DNA of 7,141 nt from Alphaproteobacteria bacterium (GCA_903970575.1 CAJCJC010000410.1:1-7141), one strand, 5' to 3'. Shown: positions 1 through 5,709, numbered from the stretch's first letter. Notes: generated from the letters alone by a model not told the origin. Numbers and translations: made by a program.

Positions 1-1
1 T

Positions 2-262
2 GGGTTTTCGGGCATGGTGGCGGACCCGACGCCACGGTTGCCGCCCGATGCGAAACGGCCTCCGGTGCTTCTTGTCCATGGCACGGCGGATACGATGGTG
101 CAGTTCATCAGACTCGCGGAAGCGGAGGATGCTCTGAAGGCGGCTGATTTTCCGGTGGAATCGTTTATTCGGCCTGGGCTCGGGCATGGCATCGATCCAG
201 AGGGCGCCCGCCGCGCCGCTGCTTTTCTGGCGCAAAATCTCGCGAATACGGGCGCGCCTTAA
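2..262 (+). CDS. Alpha/beta-hydrolase (phospholipase/carboxylesterase family), C-terminal fragment
   Basis: The frame is open from the left edge, so the gene starts outside the window; 86 C-terminal residues are visible. They match the end of the small cytosolic carboxylesterase/lysophospholipase family (abhydrolase_2 type): a core strand PPVLLVHGTAD supplying the probable catalytic Asp, the strand VESFIRPGLGHGID carrying the probable catalytic His, then a C-terminal helix (EGARRAAAFL). The nucleophile elbow (GxSxG) would lie just upstream, off the window. An internal ATG at 14 could be mistaken for a start but falls inside the conserved fold. The family hydrolyses carboxylic esters or lysophospholipids; the substrate cannot be told from this part. 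No terminator is evident before the next gene 88 nt downstream. Confidence 0.8.
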   Translation, partial: GFSGMVADPTPRLPPDAKRPPVLLVHGTADTMVQFIRLAEAEDALKAADFPVESFIRPGLGHGIDPEGARRAAAFLAQNLANTGAP

Positions 263-345
263 GCGATCCAAGACTCGTGGGTTGTTTTCGTTTCTCGAAT
301 CGCCTATTCAAGGGCGCGTTTCGAGTTGTGCGTAGCTTAATGACG

Positions 346-359
346 AGGATGTGGATTTG
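346..359 (+). promoter_or_regulatory. Ribosome binding site that bears on the HNH start codon
   Basis: AGGA at 346-349 is the only Shine-Dalgarno-like element here. It lies 1 nt from GTG at 351 but 7 nt from an in-frame TTG at 357. An in-frame stop (TAG, 333-335) leaves only these two start codons. Spacing favours TTG 357; codon preference favours GTG 351. Either way the gene uses a non-ATG start. The ATG at 349 is in a different frame. Confidence 0.45.
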
Positions 360-920
360 TCTCCACCACTCGAGAGCTGTCCGGCGCTTGTTCTCAATGC
401 CGATTTTCGGCCGCTGAGTTATTTCCCTCTTTCTCTTTGGTCCTGGCAGGAATCGATCAAGGCGGTGTTCCTCGATCGGGTCAACATTGTGTCGCATTAC
501 GAGCACGTCGTCAGATCGCCGTCATTCGAGATGCAACTGCCCAGCGTTATCGCGCTGAAGGAATATGTCGCGTCCGCCCGGCGTCCGGCCTTCACCCGGT
601 TCAACGTTTTCCTGCGCGACCGTTTCTGCTGCCAGTATTGCGGCTCGGCTTTCCCGACACATGAGCTAACCTTCGATCATGTCGTGCCCCGTTCCAAGGG
701 CGGGCGGACAAGCTGGACGAACGTCGTGACCGCGTGTTCCTGCTGCAACCTTACCAAGGGCAGCTTCATGCCGCGCGAATGCGGCATGTTTCCGCTGACC
801 ACTCCGTTCCAGCCCACGGCCTTCCAACTCCAGGAAAATGGCCGCGCCTTTCCGCCCGGCTTCCTGCATGCCAGCTGGCGAGACTTTCTGTATTGGGATA
901 GCGAGCTGGACGCGACCTAA
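351..920 (+). CDS. HNH endonuclease family protein
   Basis: A 189-residue protein of the HNH family widespread in alphaproteobacteria, close to that subfamily's usual length as I remember it. Residues 8-85 form the conserved N-terminal part (PALVLNADFRPLSYFPLSLW, then FLDRVNIV and a FTRFN segment). The zinc-bound HNH core follows: C94-x-x-C97, the metal-binding D109-H110, N124, and C129-x-x-C132-N133. The C-terminus ends FLYWDSELDA, also typical. HNH folds cleave DNA at a single divalent metal; the role of this subfamily is unknown, and it is not obviously part of a restriction or mobile system because no methyltransferase, integrase or phage gene is nearby. A weak promoter-like pair lies upstream (TTGTTT 282-287, 17-nt spacer, TATTCA 305-310). 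The start is GTG 351 or TTG 357. Its stop overlaps the convergent coq7 stop. Confidence 0.92.
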   Translation: MDLSPPLESCPALVLNADFRPLSYFPLSLWSWQESIKAVFLDRVNIVSHYEHVVRSPSFEMQLPSVIALKEYVASARRPAFTRFNVFLRDRFCCQYCGSAFPTHELTFDHVVPRSKGGRTSWTNVVTACSCCNLTKGSFMPRECGMFPLTTPFQPTAFQLQENGRAFPPGFLHASWRDFLYWDSELDAT

Positions 921-1474
921 ACTCGTTCCGCGAGCCAGATCGCGGCGCGGCAGCCTGTCTTGATGGCGAGTTTCATCGCCTGGAACCCAGGCGCGCGTTC
1001 AGCCTCATGAGACAGAGCTGTGTCGCGGTGGCGCAGTTCCTCGGCGTGGAACTTTTCGATCGCCTGCTTCAGCTCCGGCTCGGAATCGCCGAGCGCGACT
1101 TCCTGGGCGGCGTAATGCTCGTCGATCGCTTCCTCGACCGCCACCGTGCAGGCCATCGCCGTCTTGGGGCCCATCATCGCGGTCGCCGCGCCCAGCGCAT
1201 ATCCGGCTACATGCCAGAATGGGTGCAGGATTGTCGGTCGCACGCCGCGCGCCACGATTTCTCGCTCGAACCAGGCCAGATGCTCGGCCTCGCCGGCCGC
1301 CATCGCCCGGATCGCATCGCCGGATGGCGTCTCGCCCAGCACGGCGAGCTGTCCTTCATAGATTCGCTTCGCCCCATATTCGCCGGCATGGTCGACGCGG
1401 ACGATGCGCTCCGACAGTTTCGCCCCCGCGGGTTCTCCGGGTAGATTGCGGGGTAATGAGGGTTCAATCGGCAT
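917..1474 (-). CDS. coq7: Demethoxyubiquinone hydroxylase (COQ7 family diiron monooxygenase)
   Basis: A 185-residue di-iron carboxylate protein that hydroxylates the benzoquinone ring of demethoxyubiquinone in the penultimate step of ubiquinone synthesis; it is expected to sit on the inner face of the cytoplasmic membrane. All ligand motifs are present in order: E32 (HAGEYGA), E62-x-x-H65 (EAEH), E114 (VEEAIDEHY; E115 is the neighbour), and E146-x-x-H149 (EELRH). The length fits the short bacterial form. The ATG is supported by GGAG (minus strand, 1483-1480) 5 nt upstream. The gene starts inside the last codons of dsbB (11-nt overlap), so the two are almost certainly cotranscribed and probably translationally coupled. 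Its stop codon overlaps that of the convergent HNH gene (4 nt shared). Confidence 0.96.
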   Translation of the reverse strand: MPIEPSLPRNLPGEPAGAKLSERIVRVDHAGEYGAKRIYEGQLAVLGETPSGDAIRAMAAGEAEHLAWFEREIVARGVRPTILHPFWHVAGYALGAATAMMGPKTAMACTVAVEEAIDEHYAAQEVALGDSEPELKQAIEKFHAEELRHRDTALSHEAERAPGFQAMKLAIKTGCRAAIWLAERV

Positions 1475-1943
1475 GAGGGCTCCGCATGTAAAGCAGGATC
1501 GCCGAGCCTGCGGCGATCAGCGAGACAAGAGCGTTATATGTAGCCATCGACAGTCCGAAGAAAGTCCAGCTAACCGCGTCGCATTGCACCACCTGCGTTT
1601 GACGCATCATCATCGCGCGCAATTCTTCGACGCTTTCCGCCCCGGAATTGCCGCTTGTGCAGGCGGAAGGGCCCGCCCACCAATGCAATTCGACGCCCGC
1701 ATGATGGACGCCGAGCCCGGCGCTAACCAGAAGGGCGACGGCGATAAGGCCCAGAATCCATCGCATGGGCCTAACCACGCCGAGTACGCCAAGGGCGATT
1801 ACGACATACCATGGCCAGCGTTCGCCCAGGCACAATTCACAAGGCTGAAAACCCTGGACATATTGGCTGAACAGCACGAACCCGATCACGGCCAGCGCGA
1901 GGATCAGAAAGGCGGCAAGGATTTGACGGAGATTAGATGACAT
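1464..1943 (-). CDS. dsbB: Disulfide bond formation protein B (DsbB-like)
   Basis: A 159-residue inner-membrane protein that reoxidises the periplasmic dithiol oxidase DsbA and passes the electrons to ubiquinone. Four hydrophobic segments are seen (about 8-27, 43-60, 62-80, 136-153). The first redox pair is C35-E-L-C38, followed by R42-W43-P44 as in the family. The second pair is C95 (PSAC) and C121 (QCDAV) in the larger periplasmic loop. I chose ATG 1943 because hydrophobic segment 1 follows at once. Longer in-frame versions reach into the antisense of the tRNA gene and are spurious. No good Shine-Dalgarno precedes this ATG; a GTG at 1961 is a weaker alternative. The 3' end overlaps coq7. 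The upstream gap is shared with the divergent tRNA gene. Confidence 0.95.
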   Translation of the reverse strand: MSSNLRQILAAFLILALAVIGFVLFSQYVQGFQPCELCLGERWPWYVVIALGVLGVVRPMRWILGLIAVALLVSAGLGVHHAGVELHWWAGPSACTSGNSGAESVEELRAMMMRQTQVVQCDAVSWTFFGLSMATYNALVSLIAAGSAILLYMRSPHAD

Positions 1944-1969
1944 GACCGCATGATAGAGCACCCGCGATG

Positions 1970-1999
1970 TTGCGGTAAGCCGCCATGCGTGGTTATAAC
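1970..1999 (+). promoter_or_regulatory. Probable promoter of the tRNA-Leu gene
   Basis: TTGCGG (1970-1975), an 18-nt spacer and TATAAC (1994-1999) resemble a housekeeping -35/-10 pair. Transcription would start near 2006, about 30 nt before the tRNA 5' end. The -10 lies inside a perfect 10-bp palindrome (GGTTATAACC, 1991-2000), so it also reads as TATAAC on the minus strand towards dsbB, though no well-spaced -35 is seen in that direction. Confidence 0.42.
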
Positions 2000-2004
2000 C
2001 GCGA

Positions 2005-2023
2005 CATGCCTTCACAAGGCATG
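2005..2023. repeat. Perfect inverted repeat in the dsbB/tRNA-Leu gap
   Basis: CATGCCT (2005-2011), loop TCACA, AGGCATG (2017-2023): a 7-bp perfect stem with a 5-nt loop. It lies 14 nt before the tRNA 5' end, where it would be in the pre-tRNA leader, and in the upstream region of dsbB. There is no T-tract, so it is not an intrinsic terminator. It may be a leader hairpin or a dyad operator; neither is proven. Confidence 0.5.
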
Positions 2024-2037
2024 CGCTGACGCGCGAT

Positions 2038-2122
2038 GCGGGCGTGGTGGAACTGGTAGACGCGCTGGACTCAAAATCCAGTTCCGAAAGGAGTGTCGGT
2101 TCGATTCCGACCGCCCGCACCA
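2038..2122 (+). tRNA. tRNA-Leu (anticodon CAA)
   Basis: A complete class II tRNA, 85 nt including an encoded CCA (2120-2122). The acceptor stem pairs GCGGGCG (2038-2044) with CGCCCGC (2112-2118), with discriminator A2119, as expected for leucine. The anticodon stem is CTGGA/TCCAG around the loop CTCAAAA, giving anticodon CAA at 2072-2074, which reads the codon TTG. A 13-nt extra arm (2082-2094) lies between the anticodon and T arms. The T arm is GTCGG, loop TTCGATT, CCGAC (2095-2111). A short T run follows (2124-2127) without a clear hairpin, so termination is uncertain and read-through into the downstream cupin gene is possible. No integrase or att-like repeat of the tRNA end is visible. Confidence 0.97.
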
Positions 2123-2200
2123 TCTTTTCAGTCTCGGGACATCTGGATGCCCTACGCAGGTCGTCATTGAGTTCGCAAAGGGGTATCCCGGAGAGAAATA

Positions 2201-3106
2201 ATGGCGTCACCGCTCCGAGCGTTCACCCTCTATTTATTCGCCGCCACATTGGTCTGCGCGGGCCCGAGCATGGCGCAATCCGAGCCCGAGAAGTTCGACG
2301 TCGCCAAATTTCTGGCTCCCACGGACGCCGTCATCCTGCATGGCAAGGATTTGGAGACTGTCGAGGTCTATGAGTGGGAGCGCGACGGGGTGCGGTTCAA
2401 CGCCTGGCCGGGCGATCAGCGGACGCCGCCCTATGACGCCGCGATCCTGAAGCTGAAGGCTTTCTCCTTCCCCCAGGGGATGATCCGCGCGCTTTACTAT
2501 AGGCAAGGCGTGCGCACGCCGCCGCACGCCAACACTGAAGACATCGTTATGTACGGCATCACAGGAAAGCGGGTTCAGATCGTGGATCAGGATGTGGGCA
2601 TCCTTGGCCCTGGCGACGCCGCCTATCATCCGATGGGCGTTAGCCATCACAGCGAGTCCGTGGTCGAGGGCGCCCAGCTGGAATTCGCGTTCGCCGGCAA
2701 GAAAGTCTCCCATCCCCAGGCTGCCTGGCTATCGGCGAAGGATATTCTCGAAACGCCGGTGGCCGCCTGGGTTCGCGATGGCAAGCAGATGACGGCGCGA
2801 GGCGATTCGGCCGCCGCGGCGCCGAAAGACGCTATCCGGTTCACGGCCAAATTCTTTCAGTTTCCGGGGATCACCCTGGTGGAGGCTCATATTCCCACGG
2901 CGACGACCTCCCTGCCACACGCGGATGCCGACGACCGCTTGGTCTATATCCTGAAAGGCCGGATGCGTGTAACCATCGGTGAAACGACCGACGACGTTGG
3001 TTCCGGTGACGCGCTGCGCGAACCCGCTGGAGTTTCGCACCATTACGCTGCTCTCGAGGACACTGTGTTCCTCGAGGCGATCGCGCCGAAGTCTCCCACT
3101 CCATGA
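2201..3106 (+). CDS. Exported bicupin protein of unknown function
   Basis: A 301-residue protein with a Sec signal peptide (positive start, hydrophobic core about 7-22, probable cleavage SMA|QS after residue 25), so periplasmic. Two cupin barrels follow. In each, motif 1 has one canonical His and a substituted second His: H109-A-N111 with E113 in the first, H240-A-D242 with D245 in the second. Both keep motif 2 as P-x-G-x-x-H: P144/G146/H149 and P275/G277/H280. The repeated pattern (PPHANTED / LPHADADD, then GVSHH in both) suggests an internal duplication. Bicupins include dioxygenases, decarboxylases, isomerases and sugar-binding proteins, so no reaction can be assigned. GGAGAG (2190-2195) lies 5 nt before the ATG. 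The stop overlaps the next start as ATGA, implying translational coupling. Confidence 0.85.
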   Translation: MASPLRAFTLYLFAATLVCAGPSMAQSEPEKFDVAKFLAPTDAVILHGKDLETVEVYEWERDGVRFNAWPGDQRTPPYDAAILKLKAFSFPQGMIRALYYRQGVRTPPHANTEDIVMYGITGKRVQIVDQDVGILGPGDAAYHPMGVSHHSESVVEGAQLEFAFAGKKVSHPQAAWLSAKDILETPVAAWVRDGKQMTARGDSAAAAPKDAIRFTAKFFQFPGITLVEAHIPTATTSLPHADADDRLVYILKGRMRVTIGETTDDVGSGDALREPAGVSHHYAALEDTVFLEAIAPKSPTP

Positions 3107-3645
3107 GACCACGCCTTAGCGCCTGCGCCATCCTCGCGGGAACGATCGCCGGTCTGTTCCTCTCCCTAACGGCCGCCGACGCCCGGCCGCTCTGCGAGGA
3201 CTCCTCCCGCGCCTGCCTGATCTCGGCCGCGGAAGCCTATATTGACGCGCTGGTGGTCAGCCATGACGGCGCCGATGTGCCGCTGGCGCCGGATGTAAGG
3301 CGGACCGAGAACGGCCTCGTCAACGCTAACGGGGAACATGAAGTCCGCGCCAGTTTCAGCGAAACCAAAATGGTGCGCGATCGCCGAAACCTGCGTTTCG
3401 TCGTTGACGAGATGCAAGGTGAGATCGTCGCTTATTTTCTGATCGACGTCGTCCTAGCCGGTCCAGAGCAGAGCGAAACCAAGGCCGGCGACAAGCGCTA
3501 TAAGGTCGCCGTCAGCGTCCCGGCCGGCATTTATACGGTCCACGAGGCCGAGCGCTTCAAGGTCGAACATGGCCTGATCAAGGAAATCGAGATCATCGCG
3601 CATGTCGAAAAAGGCGCTGGAGGCGCCTCGGGCTGGCCGGATTGA
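3103..3645 (+). CDS. Exported DUF8021-like (NTF2-fold) protein
   Basis: A 180-residue protein with a signal peptide (hydrophobic about 7-24, probable cleavage ADA|RP after residue 27). The mature part begins with a Cys pair (C31, C38) that could form a disulfide, then a helix AAEAYIDALVV and the block VPLAPDVRRTENG (59-71). This block and the C-terminal strand pair (ERFKVEHGLIKEIEII) recall the NTF2/SnoaL-like DUF8021 domain; the label is from memory. DUF8021 has no established activity; related cone-shaped folds bind or isomerise small hydrophobic ligands. There is no Shine-Dalgarno before its ATG, but the start overlaps the bicupin stop (ATGA), so translation probably depends on coupling. 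The two exported products are therefore likely made together and may act on one substrate. Confidence 0.75.
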   Translation: MRPRLSACAILAGTIAGLFLSLTAADARPLCEDSSRACLISAAEAYIDALVVSHDGADVPLAPDVRRTENGLVNANGEHEVRASFSETKMVRDRRNLRFVVDEMQGEIVAYFLIDVVLAGPEQSETKAGDKRYKVAVSVPAGIYTVHEAERFKVEHGLIKEIEIIAHVEKGAGGASGWPD

Positions 3646-3656
3646 GCAGGCGCCTC
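3620..3656 (+). repeat. Hairpin spanning the end of the bicupin operon
   Basis: GAGGCGCCT (3620-3628) and AGGCGCCTC (3648-3656) form a 9-bp perfect stem around a 19-nt loop that contains the TGA stop of the DUF8021-like gene (3643-3645). Each arm is itself nearly self-complementary, and AGGCGCCTCG occurs directly repeated (3621-3630 and 3648-3657). No T-run follows, so it is not a standard intrinsic terminator; it could stabilise the mRNA 3' end or be chance in GC-rich DNA. Confidence 0.4.
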
Positions 3657-3744
3657 GTCTGAACGCATAGGGAAGTTTCGAATTCGACCGCAAGACCCGG
3701 AGTTATCGGAGCCCGCGCGCATCCTACTATCCATCCCGACACGC

Positions 3745-3768
3745 TATTATGGTTGACTTGGATGGGAG
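3745..3768 (+). promoter_or_regulatory. -10-like box and ribosome binding site of ada
   Basis: TATTAT (3745-3750) resembles a -10 box; transcription would then start near 3757. GGGAG (3764-3768) lies 7 nt before ATG 3776, an ideal spacing. Together they favour 3776 over the in-frame ATG at 3749, which has no Shine-Dalgarno and would overlap the -10 box. No good -35 is seen at 16-18 nt upstream, which fits an activator-dependent promoter but does not prove one. Confidence 0.45.
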
Positions 3769-3775
3769 CGGGGGC

Positions 3776-4861
3776 ATGCGGGACGCGGCGGCGATCATGA
3801 CGGCGGAAATCCAATCAGGGACCGTATTCTCCATTGACGACGACCGATGGGCGGCTGTGTTGGCGCGGGACCGCCGCGCCGATAGGCTTTTCTATTATTC
3901 CGTCGAAACGACTGGCGTGTACTGCCGTCCGGTTTGCGGCGCGCGTCGCCCCAATCGCGAGAATGTTCGGTTTCACGAATCCGCGGGCGCGGCCGAGAAG
4001 GCCGGATATCGACCCTGCAAACGCTGCCGCCCACGGGAGGCTGACCGGAGCGCCACGCTGGTGGCCGATGCGTGCCGCCTGATCGCGGAGGCCGAATCGC
4101 CACCGAGTTTGTCCGATCTAGCGGCGCGGGCGAAGCTTAGTCCCTTTCATTTTCATCGCCTGTTCAAGGCCGCGACAGGGGTAACGCCCAAGGCCTACGC
4201 CGACGCCGCGCGCGCCGATCGCGTGCGCCGGGCTTTAACGGAAACGCCAACAGTCACGGCGGCGATCTATGAATCGGGTTTCAATTCAAGCGGGCGCTTT
4301 TACGAGGCGTCCGCTAGCATTCTGTGCATGACGCCAACGCGTTTTCGTGCGGGGGGCGCGCATGAGACTTTGTATTTCGGCGTCGGCCAGTGCAGCCTTG
4401 GCGCGATTCTCGTCGCCGCGAGCGATAAGGGCGTCGCGTCGGTCGAACTGGGTGACGACCCCCAGGTTTTGATAAGCATGCTCAAAAATCGTTTTCCCAG
4501 GGCGCGGCTGATCGAGGGCGACAGCGTTCTTCAAGTGCGTATGGCCGAAATTATCCGGGGCGTCGATCTGCCCACGCCTAGTCTGGACTTGCCGCTGGAT
4601 GTGCGCGGCACGGCGTTTCAGCGGCGGGTCTGGCAGGCCTTGCGCGCCATTCCCCCGGGCGAGACGGCAAGCTATGCCGAGATTGCGGCCAGAATCGGCG
4701 CCCCCTCGTCGAGCCGAGCGGTCGCCCGCGCCTGCGCCGCCAACCCGGTGGCGGTCACGATTCCCTGTCATCGGGTGGTCCGTAAGGATGGCGGCCTTGC
4801 CGGCTATCGCTGGGGCGTCGACCGCAAGCGCGCGCTGCTCGATCGCGAGTCCGGGAATTAG
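3776..4861 (+). CDS. ada: Bifunctional Ada: DNA methyltransferase and AraC-type transcriptional activator
   Basis: The full three-part Ada, 361 residues from ATG 3776 (E. coli Ada has 354). (1) N-terminal zinc domain with four Cys at 50, 54, 81 and 84 (YCRPVC...CKRC); C50 corresponds to E. coli C38, which takes methyl groups from phosphotriesters and switches the protein into an activator. (2) AraC-type helix-turn-helix region, about 98-190 (LSPFHFHRLFKAATGVTPKAY). (3) C-terminal O6-alkylguanine transferase with RGTAFQRRVWQALRAIPPGET and the active-site PCHR, C331, then GGLAGYRWG. Every key residue is intact, so it should be fully functional and is probably autoregulated on alkylation stress. 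The ATG at 3749 would add 9 residues without homology support; ATG 3797 is a third option. alkB follows 4 nt after the stop, the classical adaptive-response operon. Confidence 0.96.
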   Translation: MRDAAAIMTAEIQSGTVFSIDDDRWAAVLARDRRADRLFYYSVETTGVYCRPVCGARRPNRENVRFHESAGAAEKAGYRPCKRCRPREADRSATLVADACRLIAEAESPPSLSDLAARAKLSPFHFHRLFKAATGVTPKAYADAARADRVRRALTETPTVTAAIYESGFNSSGRFYEASASILCMTPTRFRAGGAHETLYFGVGQCSLGAILVAASDKGVASVELGDDPQVLISMLKNRFPRARLIEGDSVLQVRMAEIIRGVDLPTPSLDLPLDVRGTAFQRRVWQALRAIPPGETASYAEIAARIGAPSSSRAVARACAANPVAVTIPCHRVVRKDGGLAGYRWGVDRKRALLDRESGN

Positions 4862-4865
4862 CGCC

Positions 4866-5507
4866 ATGCAGCGGGCGCTTGCCTTTTCCATGCCGTCCGA
4901 AGAACGGCTCGGGGATGGCGTTATGCTTCTTCGCCATTTTGCGACGGCGCGCCAAAGCCAATTGATCGCCGAGCTAGACCTGATTGTTAGCGCCGCCCCG
5001 TTCCGCAATATGGAAACGCCGGGTGGCTTCCGGATGTCCGTCGCGATGACGAATTGCGGCGCGGCTGGCTGGGTGACCGATCGGCGCGGGTATCGCTATG
5101 AAGCGCACGATCCCGCGACCGGCCTACCTTGGCCTCCGATGCCAGCAGTTTTCGCGGCCCTGGCGCTCGAAGCCGCCGCACGCGCGGGGTTCGATGGCTT
5201 TACGCCAGATTCCTGCCTGATCAATCGATACGCGCCCGGCGCGTCCCTGTCCCCTCACCAGGACCGCAACGAGAGGGATTTCTCGCAACCCATCGTCTCC
5301 GTCTCTCTGGGTCTGCCGGCGCTCTTCCTCTTCGGCGGCCCCACCAGGGCGGAACGACCCCGCCGCTTGACGCTTGAGCATGGCGACGTCGTGGTGTGGG
5401 GCGGCCCGGCGCGCCTCGCCTTTCACGGCGTCGCCAAACTGGCTGACGGCGCTCATACTTTGGTCGGCCGCCTAAGATATAACCTGACCTTCAGGAAGGC
5501 CTTATAG
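4866..5507 (+). CDS. alkB: DNA/RNA oxidative demethylase AlkB
   Basis: A 213-residue Fe(II)/2-oxoglutarate dioxygenase (E. coli AlkB has 216) that hydroxylates 1-methyladenine and 3-methylcytosine so that the methyl leaves as formaldehyde. The iron triad is H131-x-D133 (SPHQD) and H187 (AFHGV); R204 and R210 in LRYNLTFR fit the 2-oxoglutarate anchor and fall at the same numbers as in E. coli. The nucleotide-recognition part (NMETPGGFRMSVAMTNCG) and CLINRYAPGA are also conserved. The start is ATG 4866, four bases after the ada stop, with a weak GGGA 9 nt upstream inside the end of ada; reading further upstream in this frame only gives out-of-frame translation of ada. It is expected to be cotranscribed with ada and induced by methylated Ada. 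Its last 17 nt overlap a convergent small gene. Confidence 0.97.
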   Translation: MQRALAFSMPSEERLGDGVMLLRHFATARQSQLIAELDLIVSAAPFRNMETPGGFRMSVAMTNCGAAGWVTDRRGYRYEAHDPATGLPWPPMPAVFAALALEAAARAGFDGFTPDSCLINRYAPGASLSPHQDRNERDFSQPIVSVSLGLPALFLFGGPTRAERPRRLTLEHGDVVVWGGPARLAFHGVAKLADGAHTLVGRLRYNLTFRKAL

Positions 5508-5709
5508 AGCAGTTTGATGGAGCGAGCGATTTCTCACTCAGGGCGTGCCTGCTGGCGTTCGCAGTAGCCGTGGCCGTGGCCGACCCGTTGGACGTATCCG
5601 TCGCCGGGTTTGAGGCTCCGCTATGGGACGCGTCGATTGACGACCGGGCCATCGCCGGCCCAACCCCGATCGCGGTAAACGCCGCCGCCATCATGATTAC
5701 TGTACGCAT
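5491..5709 (-). CDS. Small exported Ser/Thr/Ala-rich protein, unknown
   Basis: A 72-residue reading frame with features of a real gene. Its first 21 residues look like a Sec signal peptide (MRTVIMMAAAFTAIGVGPAMA, cut after AMA). AAGGGA lies 6 nt before the ATG on the minus strand, and third codon positions in the first third are strongly G/C, as in the neighbouring genes. The mature part (about 50 residues) is low-complexity and rich in Ser, Thr, Ala and Asn, with a TATATA-type stretch around residues 45-50 written by a short GTGGCC tandem repeat in the DNA; it holds one Cys near the end (SNCSIRPS). I recognise no family. It could be a small periplasmic or secreted protein. It is convergent with alkB and overlaps it by 17 nt. 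The alternative is that it is a chance frame in a 371-nt spacer. Confidence 0.55.
   Translation of the reverse strand: MRTVIMMAAAFTAIGVGPAMARSSIDASHSGASNPATDTSNGSATATATANASRHALSEKSLAPSNCSIRPS

Noticed and set aside
351..920. HNH protein as part of a restriction, defence or homing element
   Set aside because: It belongs to a chromosomal alphaproteobacterial HNH family, and no methyltransferase, effector, intron or phage gene flanks it.
1404..1940. 178-residue plus-strand frame opposite dsbB and coq7
   Set aside because: It is antisense to two firmly identified genes and has Arg/His/Gln-rich, domain-free composition.
2038..2200. tRNA-Leu as an integration site for a genomic island
   Set aside because: No integrase, no repeated tRNA 3' end downstream within the window, and downstream genes share the composition of the rest.
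1944..2210. An N-terminal extension of the dsbB frame reading VRAVGIEPTLLSELDF...
   Set aside because: This is the minus-strand translation of the tRNA-Leu gene, a well-known artefact in bacterial annotations; the real DsbB starts at 1943 just before its first hydrophobic segment.
3678..3687. Perfect palindrome TCGAATTCGA between the DUF8021-like gene and ada
   Set aside because: Ten bases, no spacing or partner site that would make an operator, and not near a promoter element I can define.
3716..3722. GCGCAT upstream of ada as a possible Ada-box element
   Set aside because: Only a GCGCA core matches; the A-rich half of the known E. coli box is absent, and such short GC strings are expected by chance here.
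4599..4865. Upstream extension of the alkB frame inside ada
   Set aside because: The extra residues are an out-of-frame reading of the Ada methyltransferase domain (Pro/Arg/Ala-rich); AlkB homologues start near 4866.
4286..5008. 240-residue minus-strand frame across ada and alkB
   Set aside because: It lies wholly opposite two well-supported genes and its composition is that of a high-GC antisense shadow with no recognisable domain or start signal.
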